Source: JAXLQL01 sp046331625
GTDB taxonomy: Bacteria; Acidobacteriota; Terriglobia; Bryobacterales; Bryobacteraceae
NCBI GenBank assembly: GCA_046331625.1
Contig: JAXLQL010000011.1
Coordinates: 184,651 to 248,650, forward strand
Reading direction: 5' to 3'
Length of the DNA stretch: 64,000 bases
Shown: in pieces, positions 25,764 through 33,162 of the stretch
How positions within the stretch are numbered: the stretch's first letter is position 1
How the letters are laid out: each line of letters opens with the position of its first letter
Notes under the pieces: model-generated
The model's database searches: none
What the model saw: only the letters and a program-made list of their open reading frames with translations
What the model was told of the DNA's origin: nothing
Made by a program: the position numbers and the translations under genes

Positions 25764-26993
25764 TTACCTGGGGGTGATTAGGCCGCCTAGCTTGTCGGCC
25801 TCGCCTCCGGCCTGTCGGGGGAACCTGGTGGAGTAAGCTTCCAGGTACTTGAGTCCCGCGCCAGTGTTGTAAATGACCATCTTTTCGTCCGGCTTGAGGA
25901 ATCCGCTGGCGAGTAGCTTCTTGAGCGCCGCGACGCAGGCGGCACCCTCAGGCGCGACGAACATACCCTCATCCGAGGCTAGTTCGATACCCGCATCGAG
26001 CATTTCGGAGTCAGACACCGCGATGGCGCAGCCGCCGCTGGCTCTGACAGCCTGGAGGATCAAAAAGTCGCCTAGGGGTTTGGGAACGCGCAATCCACTC
26101 GCTACGGTCCAGGCGTTTTGCCAGAACTCGCTTCGCTCGGCGCCCTGCTCATAGGCGCGGACCACGGGCTGGCATCCTTCCACCTGCACGGCGATCATCT
26201 TGGGCCGCTTTGGACCGATCCAGCCGAGCGTCTCCATCTCCTCAAAGGCCTTCCACATGCCGATCAGCCCGACGCCGCCGCCGGTGGGGTAGAAGATCAC
26301 GTCGGGAAGGTTCCACTGAAACTGCTCGGCCACCTCGTATCCCATCGTCTTCTTACCCTCGATGCGGTACGGTTCCTTGAGCGTGCTCACCTCGAACCAA
26401 CCCTCGGCCTGCTTGCGCTCGCCCACGATCCGGCCGCAGTCGCTGATCAGCCCGTCGATCAGGGTGACCTTGGCCCCGAACGCCATGCATTCGACGAAAT
26501 TCGACTGTGGTACGTCCTTCGGCATGAAGATGTGGCACTCGATGCCCGCTGCGGCAGCATATGCCGCCGAGGCGCTGGCCGCGTTGCCCGCCGACGGGAT
26601 CGCGATCTTCTTGATCCCCAACTCGGCGCACATCGAGATGGCGCACGAGAGGCCGCGCGCCTTGAAGGATCCGGTGGGATTGATGCCCTCGTCTTTCACC
26701 CAGAGGTGCTTGGCGCCCAGGCGCTCGGCGAGCCGCTTGGTGTGCACCAGCGGCGTGAATCCTTCGCCGAGTGAGATCATGCATTCGGGCCGGCCCACCG
26801 GTAGCACGGGGGCGTAGCGCCACATCGATGCCGGAGCGCGCATCAGCCATTCGCGATTCCAGTTGGCTTTGGCTTTTTCGAGGTCGTAACGGACGAGGAG
26901 CGGTCCGGAGCACTTGACGCAGAGATTATGGGCTTGGCCGGCGGCGTGGCGTTCGCCGCAGAGGCTGCATTCCAGGTGAGATAGAGTGGTCAT
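25764..26993 (-). CDS. thrC: Threonine synthase
   Basis: 409 aa, within the usual range. It converts O-phosphohomoserine to threonine with PLP. The N-terminus holds a Cys4 zinc-ribbon-like element (CSLCGERH...CVKCSG) seen in many archaeal-type threonine synthases. PLP-binding features are EGFTPLVHTKRLAERLGAKHLWVKDEGINPTGSFKARG, with the Schiff-base Lys in SFKARG; AIPSAGNAASASAAYAA; VIFYPTGGGVGLIGMWKAF for the phosphate loop; and a final VIYNTGAGLKYLE. No thrA/thrB gene is nearby. It is divergent from the lytic transglycosylase gene. Confidence 0.93.
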   Translation of the reverse strand: MTTLSHLECSLCGERHAAGQAHNLCVKCSGPLLVRYDLEKAKANWNREWLMRAPASMWRYAPVLPVGRPECMISLGEGFTPLVHTKRLAERLGAKHLWVKDEGINPTGSFKARGLSCAISMCAELGIKKIAIPSAGNAASASAAYAAAAGIECHIFMPKDVPQSNFVECMAFGAKVTLIDGLISDCGRIVGERKQAEGWFEVSTLKEPYRIEGKKTMGYEVAEQFQWNLPDVIFYPTGGGVGLIGMWKAFEEMETLGWIGPKRPKMIAVQVEGCQPVVRAYEQGAERSEFWQNAWTVASGLRVPKPLGDFLILQAVRASGGCAIAVSDSEMLDAGIELASDEGMFVAPEGAACVAALKKLLASGFLKPDEKMVIYNTGAGLKYLEAYSTRFPRQAGGEADKLGGLITPR

Positions 26994-27043
26994 TGGCCGA
27001 ATCGTTCATCATAGCGAGTTTCCCTCAACGAACGGGCTTCGCC

Positions 27044-27727
27044 ATGCGTCAAATGTGTTTGGTGCGACTGGTTTTGATCTTCGTGGCAGCGGCTCTCTGT
27101 CTCAGTGCGGCCGAACAGGTTGTGTTGACGAGCGGGTTCCGGCTGCGTGTGGACCGGCACGAGCAGGCGGGCGGCTCGATGCGCTTGTTTACTGCCACCG
27201 GCGAGATTCAAGTGCCGGCGGCGTCGATCCAAAGCATCGAGGCTGAGGAGTATGTTCCGCCTCCTCCTGCGCCGGTGGAGACTCCCGTGCCCGCCGCGCC
27301 GCCGGCTCCAGCGCAACAGGCGCCGGCTGATCCGAAGCAACTGCTCGACAAGGCTGCCGGGAAGTATGGCCTGCCACCGGAGTTCCTCCACAGTGTGGCT
27401 CGTGTCGAGTCCGCTTATAATCCGCGAGCGGTTTCGCCCAAGGGTGCGATCGGCGTGATGCAATTGATGCCCGAGACGGCGGCCCGGCTTTCGGCCGATC
27501 CGAACAACGTGGAGCAGAATATTGACGCGGGTGCTCGCCACTTGCGGGATCTGCTGGTGCGCTATGACGGCTCGGCTCATCGGGCGCTGTCGGCCTATAA
27601 CGCGGGCGAGGGCGCGGTGGATCGTTACGGCGGTGTGCCGCCGTATGCTGAAACGCAACTCTACGTGGACAAGGTGCTGCGCACGTATCAGCGGCTGTCT
27701 GAGCAGCGTCCTGCCGATTCGCGCTGA
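27044..27727 (+). CDS. Lytic transglycosylase (SLT family), exported
   Basis: 227 aa with a signal peptide (MRQMCLVRLVLIFVAAALCLSA). Residues about 20-80 form a beta-rich segment (VVLTSGFRLRVDRHEQAGG...IQSIEAEEY) and a Pro/Ala-rich linker. Residues about 100-215 are the SLT domain: KYGLPPEFLHSVARVESAYNPRAVSPKGAIGVMQLMPETA with the catalytic Glu in VARVESAYN, NIDAGARHLRDLL and ALSAYNAGEGAV. It cleaves peptidoglycan glycan strands. The start at 27044 was chosen because it opens the signal peptide; an in-frame ATG at 26993 lies upstream. It is tail-to-tail with the BY-kinase-like gene. Confidence 0.92.
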   Translation: MRQMCLVRLVLIFVAAALCLSAAEQVVLTSGFRLRVDRHEQAGGSMRLFTATGEIQVPAASIQSIEAEEYVPPPPAPVETPVPAAPPAPAQQAPADPKQLLDKAAGKYGLPPEFLHSVARVESAYNPRAVSPKGAIGVMQLMPETAARLSADPNNVEQNIDAGARHLRDLLVRYDGSAHRALSAYNAGEGAVDRYGGVPPYAETQLYVDKVLRTYQRLSEQRPADSR

Positions 27728-27732
27728 CGCCA

Positions 27733-28527
27733 TCAGGTTCGGTTGAGGACCATCCCCACCAGGCGATCGGCTTCGATTTTCGCGACGGCCTCTCGTGCGC
27801 CTTCCACCGAGCCAGGATCGGTCTCGAGTACGACGATGACTCCGTCGCAGTGGCGCGCTAGCAGTTCGCCATCGGAACTTTCGAGCGAAGGGCCATCGAA
27901 GATCACCCAGTCGAAACGGCGGCTTGCTTGTTCGGCGAAACGGGCGAGCCTTCCATCGGCGGCGAGTTCGGCGAGCGTCCCCTGGTTGCCTCCGAGCGGC
28001 AGGATGAACAGCCCCGTCTCATCCACGCGCGACAGGCAGGGACGCCAGTCAGGTGAGCTGAGTGCATCGCGCAGCCCTTGCGAGGCGCCTACGCCGAATG
28101 CGCTCGAGAAGCTAGGATTGGCCGTATCGGCTTCCACCAGCAGCACGCGCGCGCTCTCGCCGAGGGACAACTCCGCTGCGAGGTTCCGCGCCAGAAACGA
28201 GCGCCCCGCGCCGGCCCGCGGACTGGCGATGGCAACGGTAGAGAGTGGCTTGCCGATCCGGTTCCATTCTTGTCGCGTACGTTCCACGCGAACCAGCAAG
28301 CGGCGAAAAGCATGACGCAGGCGCCGTGGGCACGTCTTCGAGAAGGCCTCGAACGCCTGGGTAGACTCCTGCCGCAGGGTGCGAAGACTTTCCGGACCTT
28401 CGCGCTGTGCGCCGTAGTCGATGAGCCGGCTTCCTAGACTGGCGAGCGACGTCGCGAGTCCGGGCCCCGATAGCGCGGCAGCCGCTGTTTCCTGCACGAG
28501 CAAGCCGATACTACACTCCCCGTCCAT
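27733..28527 (-). CDS. BY-kinase/CpsD-like P-loop ATPase with degraded Walker A
   Basis: 264 aa from the ATG at 28527. It follows the layout of polysaccharide co-polymerase kinases and Mrp/ParA-like proteins: a helical N-terminus, SPRAGAGRSFLARNLAAEL in the Walker A position, VLLVEADTANPSFSSAFG (Walker A' region), FDWVIFDGPSLESSDGELLA (Walker B-like) and CDGVIVVLETDPGS. The invariant Walker A Lys is replaced by Arg109 (GAGRS), and the A' Asp is Glu132. No Tyr-rich C-terminal tail is present. It is therefore probably a non-phosphorylating relative of exopolysaccharide-regulating ATPases. No Wzz partner adjoins it. Confidence 0.75.
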   Translation of the reverse strand: MDGECSIGLLVQETAAAALSGPGLATSLASLGSRLIDYGAQREGPESLRTLRQESTQAFEAFSKTCPRRLRHAFRRLLVRVERTRQEWNRIGKPLSTVAIASPRAGAGRSFLARNLAAELSLGESARVLLVEADTANPSFSSAFGVGASQGLRDALSSPDWRPCLSRVDETGLFILPLGGNQGTLAELAADGRLARFAEQASRRFDWVIFDGPSLESSDGELLARHCDGVIVVLETDPGSVEGAREAVAKIEADRLVGMVLNRT

Positions 28528-28683
28528 GGATCGGCAGAGTACCACCGGGGCATTAGTGCGAGCCGAGGATGCCGGTCGGGCCTCCCGCCAGTGGGGCCAA
28601 GACTTGGGCACCCTTGGACGGGTGCAATCCGCCCGGTTAAAGGTGTATTGACCGTAACCGCGCTCGCGGGACGATAATCGACG

Positions 28684-29263
28684 ATGCGTGATGGTTTCTC
28701 CGGTCTCGGCCGAGTGCTTCCTCTTGCCGCGACCCTGTTCGTTCTCACCGCGCCGTGCCGGGGGCGGTGATCACCTTTGGCCCCAACCTGGTAGACCCGC
28801 TCACCGTGTACACGGAAAGCGGCTTCTCGGTTCAAACCGTTGTCGGCAACTCCTGGAGGATTACGAGTACCACGGGCAATCCGGTGGCTTCGTTGAGCAC
28901 GGGCAACATCGCTCCCACGGTCGGGAACCGAGTTGACATCTTTCTCACTGGCGGTGGGCTGTTCGCCTTCAACAAGTTCCAATTCAGGGCCGCGGCCGGT
29001 GACGATGCGGTAGACCTCATCGGTGAGGTGAATTCCGTGGTAACGCAGCAGTTGCTCGGCGTGGGCAATGGGAGCACTTCGTTCCAAACCGGGCTCTCGG
29101 GTTTCCCGGCGCCGGTGGACCGGCTGCGCATCGTTGTGGCGTCGGTGGGTAGGACGGCTCTCTTCTGGACAATTTCGACGTAGCCTCGGTGCCGGAACCT
29201 TCCTCTACAGCGATGACGGCGCTTGGGCTCGTTGCGGCTTTCGCGCTCAAACGGCGCCGGTAG
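28684..29263 (+). pseudogene. PEP-CTERM exported protein, broken by two frameshifts
   Basis: Three frames together give a complete protein. From 28684 the ATG encodes a signal peptide (MRDGFSGLGRVLPLAATLFV) that runs into a stop at a G-rich stretch near 28755. The main body (GAVITFGPNLVDPLTVYTE to about LRIVVASVG) is open from 28755 to 29183 in another frame. After about 29162 a third frame reads LDNFDVASVPEPSSTAMT, followed by a hydrophobic helix and KRRR and the stop at 29263: a classic PEP-CTERM sorting signal. Either two sequencing errors or a genuine pseudogene would explain this. No exosortase is visible in the window. No function is assignable. Confidence 0.8.
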
Positions 29264-29366
29264 GGTAAGGCGCTGCCGGCTCGTCAAAGTGACGCGCGGA
29301 TACTTCACTGTCACGGATAGATCGCCAGGGGTACTCGTCAGCGCTGGTGCCATACAATGTGGAGTC

Positions 29367-30725
29367 ATGGCTGACACTGTCAAATTCGTCATGGACGAGT
29401 CGCGAATCCCCCGTTCCTGGTACAACCTGATGGCCGACTTGCCGTCGCCCCCTCCCGCGGTGCTCCATCCGGGGACCAAGCAGCCGGTAGGCCCGGATGA
29501 CTTGGCGCCGTTGTTTCCGATGTCTCTGATCGCACAGGAGGTGAGCGCGGAGCGCGAGATCGAAATCCCCGGTCCGGTGCGCGAGGTCTATCGACAGTGG
29601 CGGACCACGCCCCTGTTCCGCGCCCGCCGCCTCGAGAAGGCGCTCGATACGCCCGCGCGGATCTACTACAAGTACGAAGGTGTCAGTCCGGCTGGGAGCC
29701 ACAAGCCGAACACCGCCGTGGCGCAGGCTTTCTACAATCGCGAAGCGGGTATCCGGCGCATTTCCACCGAGACCGGGGCGGGGCAGTGGGGTTCTTCGCT
29801 CGCGTTCGCGGGCGCGCTGTTCGGCATCCACGTGGATGTCTTCATGGTGAGGGTTTCCTACAATCAGAAGCCCTACCGCCGCGCGCTCATGGAAACCTAC
29901 GGAGCGCGTTGCGTGGCCTCGCCTTCGAACGAAACGAATTCCGGGCGCGCGATTCTCGCCGCCAATCCTGATCATCCGGGAAGCCTCGGCATCGCCATCT
30001 CGGAAGCGGTGGAAGTGGCGGCCACGCGCGACGATACGAAGTACGCGCTCGGCTCAGTGCTCAATCACGTGCTGCTGCACCAGACCGTGGTTGGGCTCGA
30101 AGCCGAAGCACAGCTCGAAATGGCGAATGACGATCCCGACATTCTCATCGGCTGCACGGGTGGCGGATCGAACTTCGCCGGGCTCGTCTTCCCGTTCCTC
30201 GGAAAGAAGCTTCGGGGCGGGAAGAATTATCGCGTCATCGCCGTGGAGCCTGCTGCGTGCCCTTCACTCACGCGCGGCAAGTACGCCTACGATTTCGGCG
30301 ACACCGGCCACTTGACGCCGCTGGTCAAGATGCACACGCTCGGGTCCACGTTCACGCCTCCGGGCTTCCACGCGGGCGGGTTGCGGTACCACGGGATGGC
30401 TCCGCTCGTGAGCCACGTGAAGGAACTCGGACTCATCGAAGCGCGCGCGTATCATCAGACGGCTTGCTTCGCGGCGGGAGTGCAGTTTGCACGAGCCGAA
30501 GGCATTGTTCCGGCGCCGGAAGCGAATCACGCCGTTCGTGCTGCTATCGATGAAGCGCTGCGTTGCAAGCAGGAAGGCAAGAGCCAGGCGATCCTGTTCA
30601 ATCTGTGCGGGCATGGTCACTTCGACATGCAGGCGTACATCGACTATGCGGCTGGCAAGCTCACGGATCAGAATTATGACGAAGGGGAGCTCGCGATGGC
30701 ATTGGCGGGGCTGCCCGCTGCCTGA
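29367..30725 (+). CDS. trpB2: Tryptophan synthase beta-like protein (TrpB2)
   Basis: 452 aa, the length of TrpB2 rather than the roughly 400 of TrpB1. Features are RPTPLFRARRLEKAL-like WRTTPLFRARRLEKAL, the PLP-Lys motif EGVSPAGSHKPNTAVAQA, STETGAGQWGSSLAFAG, NLAISEAV-type SLGIAISEAVE, GCTGGGSNFAGL, and the TrpB2-typical YLHTLGSTFTPPGFHAGGLRYHGMAPLVSHV. The enzyme condenses indole with serine and is commonly TrpA-independent. No trpA or other trp genes lie near it. The start at 29367 was chosen from the family N-terminus. The 103-bp gap before it holds nothing obvious. Confidence 0.94.
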   Translation: MADTVKFVMDESRIPRSWYNLMADLPSPPPAVLHPGTKQPVGPDDLAPLFPMSLIAQEVSAEREIEIPGPVREVYRQWRTTPLFRARRLEKALDTPARIYYKYEGVSPAGSHKPNTAVAQAFYNREAGIRRISTETGAGQWGSSLAFAGALFGIHVDVFMVRVSYNQKPYRRALMETYGARCVASPSNETNSGRAILAANPDHPGSLGIAISEAVEVAATRDDTKYALGSVLNHVLLHQTVVGLEAEAQLEMANDDPDILIGCTGGGSNFAGLVFPFLGKKLRGGKNYRVIAVEPAACPSLTRGKYAYDFGDTGHLTPLVKMHTLGSTFTPPGFHAGGLRYHGMAPLVSHVKELGLIEARAYHQTACFAAGVQFARAEGIVPAPEANHAVRAAIDEALRCKQEGKSQAILFNLCGHGHFDMQAYIDYAAGKLTDQNYDEGELAMALAGLPAA

Positions 30726-30786
30726 GTACTGAGTCAACGCGTCTTCGAGGAGAGCCAGGGCAAGTACCAGCTACAGGAATACCGGA

Positions 30787-31761
30787 ATGTCCAAGCACCA
30801 CATAGCCTTGATTTGCTGCGGCGCGGCACTCGCGCAAGTTTCCGTCGTGAGCGTGACGGACAGCCGCTTTCATGTGCCCTCGTATGCAAAGGGCGAGGTC
30901 TTCTCGGTTGCGATTCGAATCGATAGGGAGCTACCGGATTCTGTGGCGCCGGCCGGCCGACAGTGGCCGCAGATTCTTGCGGGAGTGCAGATCTTGTTCT
31001 CGACTTCGGGACAACCGGGGGGCGGGCGGCCGGCTCTGATCGGATCCATTCACCGCAAGTGGCGAGGAACCCGCGGCGGCGGTGAGAGTCTGGTCTTCGT
31101 GGAAGCACAAGTACCGCTCGACCTCCCGTCAAACATAGACGCCGGCTTCGGATGGTTCCTGAAGACGAGCGTTGATGGCGTGGAGATTGATTCCCGCATA
31201 GTCAACATCCTGCCCGACCGAATTGTTCTGGAGCGGTGCGATGGCTCTGCCTCGCTCGCGATTCCCGTGTTTGGTGGCCTAGATTCGTGCCAGGGGCGTT
31301 TCTACCATGAAGATGGAACCGAGGTCTCGCCAGGGATGCCCGCCAAACCCGGAGATCGGCTCCATGCATTCGCGTTTGGGCTCGGTCAAACGGATCCGCC
31401 TACAATCGAAGGGGTACCTTTTGCCGAAGGCGCTTCGATCGTCGGCTCGAAACGCTTTCGGTTCTGGATCGAATACCGGATCAATGCGGTTCCCCGCTTT
31501 GCGCTTGCAGACGATGTGACTCCAATATCCGTCGCGACCGTGAGCGTAGTGCCAGGAGCCGTAGGGCGATACCGAATCGATTTCGAGTTGCCACCGCCAC
31601 CCGAGGGGGCGGTGATTGAACGATGCATCGCGAACTCAGTCGATGGCGGGATCCTGAGCAACGCTACACTCAATGTCCGCGGCAACTGGTCCCTTGGGGG
31701 CGGCGGCTTCTGTGTGGCATCGAATCGCACTCCGGAAATGCCGCCGCCTAGGGTGCCATAA
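30787..31761 (+). CDS. Secreted protein resembling the TIGR03437 Solibacter domain
   Basis: 324 aa with a short signal peptide (MSKHHIALICCGAALAQ). It is beta-rich, without enzymatic motifs. The middle FYHEDGTEVSPGMPAKPGDRLHAFAFGLGQTDPP and the later VGRYRIDFELPPPP match the pattern of the C-terminal domain found in many Solibacter-type secreted proteins (TIGR03437: PG-x-YGTGLG-type motif, then QVNFQIP-type motif). Two Cys pairs (ERCDGS..., SCQGRF, ERCIANS, GFCVAS) may form disulfides. It is isolated between trpB2 and a converging ceramidase-like gene. The role is unknown; the motif match is from memory and moderately sure. Confidence 0.65.
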   Translation: MSKHHIALICCGAALAQVSVVSVTDSRFHVPSYAKGEVFSVAIRIDRELPDSVAPAGRQWPQILAGVQILFSTSGQPGGGRPALIGSIHRKWRGTRGGGESLVFVEAQVPLDLPSNIDAGFGWFLKTSVDGVEIDSRIVNILPDRIVLERCDGSASLAIPVFGGLDSCQGRFYHEDGTEVSPGMPAKPGDRLHAFAFGLGQTDPPTIEGVPFAEGASIVGSKRFRFWIEYRINAVPRFALADDVTPISVATVSVVPGAVGRYRIDFELPPPPEGAVIERCIANSVDGGILSNATLNVRGNWSLGGGGFCVASNRTPEMPPPRVP

Positions 31762-31786
31762 TCGCCCGAGATCGGCGAGTCTTCCC

Positions 31787-33160
31787 TTACCTGCCTGCCC
31801 GATACGCCTGCGCCAGCAGCCGGATCGCCGTATCCGCCAACTGCTCCCCGCCTCCCGGAGCACAAAGCGAATTCGTAGCTTCATAAGCGCCTTCGGCGAA
31901 GCCCTTCTTCGTGGGCACGTACCGCAGCGTCCCATTGGCGAGTTCCACGATGATGGTCTGCGGGAACGGCGACGCCTTCTTGATGGCCGCGCCCAACTCC
32001 ACGAAGATCTCGCCGGGCAGCCCCACCCAGGCCACCTTGTCTCCCAACGCGATCACCTGCACTTCCGCTTCGAGCTTGCCGAGGTCGTGTGCGTTGAGCA
32101 CCGCGAATGACTGCACCAGATCGAGGAACGGTGGTTGCGGTTTGCGATTGATCTGAGCGGCGATCTCCTTCGCCTTGGCCACCTCGGCGTCATTCGCCGA
32201 CCGCATCGGCAGCGTCAGCACCTCACGTGCGAAGCGCAGGTTCGCCGCGTCCACTGGTTGCAGCCGCGCCATCGCCTTGATCACTTCGCCGGCGAGGATG
32301 GTCCCGATGCGGCGCGCCTCGGCAGGACCCTTCTGCGGCTCTTTGCTCTTGACGTCGACGTGATTGATGTTGCCGGCGGCGGCGATGGTGAACATTGTCA
32401 GCAAATCCGGTCCGTGAATCTTTCCGAGGAGCTTGGCGAGCGTGGCTGGATAGTCGGCTGAGAACTGCGGTCCGCCTGTGGTGTCGAGATGCAGGCTGAA
32501 GTTGACATAGGCAGCTTGGGGCTTGCCATCGGGTGAATCGAACCGCACCACCGCGACCTCGGGATCGATCTCGCCCATCGGTTGCACGATGTCGGGATTC
32601 GCCTTGCCCGGGTTCGTCTTCACGGTGCCGTCTTTCATGAGGAAGCGGCGGTAGAAACTGATCGAGTCTTCACGGCCGGCGGCTCGCGATGCCTGCGCCG
32701 GGCCGAGCGCGGAATCGGCGGCTTTGATGGCATCGGCGATCTTGCCCGGCAGCGCCGCCCGATAGGCCAGCGCGAGCTTCTGCGCGGCAGGGGGGGCGGG
32801 CGCGATAAGCCGCTTGTGCATCAATGGTCCGGTGTGGGAGTGCGTGGCGCTGATCAGGATCTGCGCGGCGGGAATGCCGGTGCGCTCCTCGGCGAGCTTG
32901 CGGGCTTGCTCCACGATGTCGCGCTCGAGGGAAACCACGTCGCACGCCACCATCGCGGCCTTGGCGCCGTTCAATTCGATCACCAGAGCCTTGGCATGCA
33001 GATCGTCGAGCGTGCCTTCGGCCAGGCGCACCGAGTAGTATCCGGCCATGGGGATCCCGGCCGGCGGCGTGATCTTGACGGCGGCGCGCCCCACACGTAG
33101 ATCGGCCGCCGCGCCAGGGATGGCAAGCCCCGCGGCCAACAGCGCGATCGCTCGTAGCAT
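31787..33160 (-). CDS. Secreted neutral/alkaline ceramidase-like protein (paralogue 2)
   Basis: 457 aa with a signal peptide (MLRAIALLAAGLAIPGAAAD). Same family as the protein at 22459: VGRAAVKITPPAGIPMAGYYS, QILISATHSHTGPLMHKRL with the HxH metal motif, and a His-rich FSLHLDTTGGPQFSADYPA segment. The sequence LLTMFTIAAAGNINHVDVKSKEPQ replaces the CAGDQNP motif of paralogue 1. It begins 2 nt after the stop of the S46 peptidase gene, so the two are probably one transcript. Two divergent copies within 10 kb suggest distinct substrates; none is known. Confidence 0.82.
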   Translation of the reverse strand: MLRAIALLAAGLAIPGAAADLRVGRAAVKITPPAGIPMAGYYSVRLAEGTLDDLHAKALVIELNGAKAAMVACDVVSLERDIVEQARKLAEERTGIPAAQILISATHSHTGPLMHKRLIAPAPPAAQKLALAYRAALPGKIADAIKAADSALGPAQASRAAGREDSISFYRRFLMKDGTVKTNPGKANPDIVQPMGEIDPEVAVVRFDSPDGKPQAAYVNFSLHLDTTGGPQFSADYPATLAKLLGKIHGPDLLTMFTIAAAGNINHVDVKSKEPQKGPAEARRIGTILAGEVIKAMARLQPVDAANLRFAREVLTLPMRSANDAEVAKAKEIAAQINRKPQPPFLDLVQSFAVLNAHDLGKLEAEVQVIALGDKVAWVGLPGEIFVELGAAIKKASPFPQTIIVELANGTLRYVPTKKGFAEGAYEATNSLCAPGGGEQLADTAIRLLAQAYRAGR

Positions 33161-33162
33161 CC

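Noticed and set aside
28648..28678. TTGACC/GATAAT promoter for the PEP-CTERM gene
   Set aside because: Spacer is 19 nt, and the start codon lies before the predicted transcription start.
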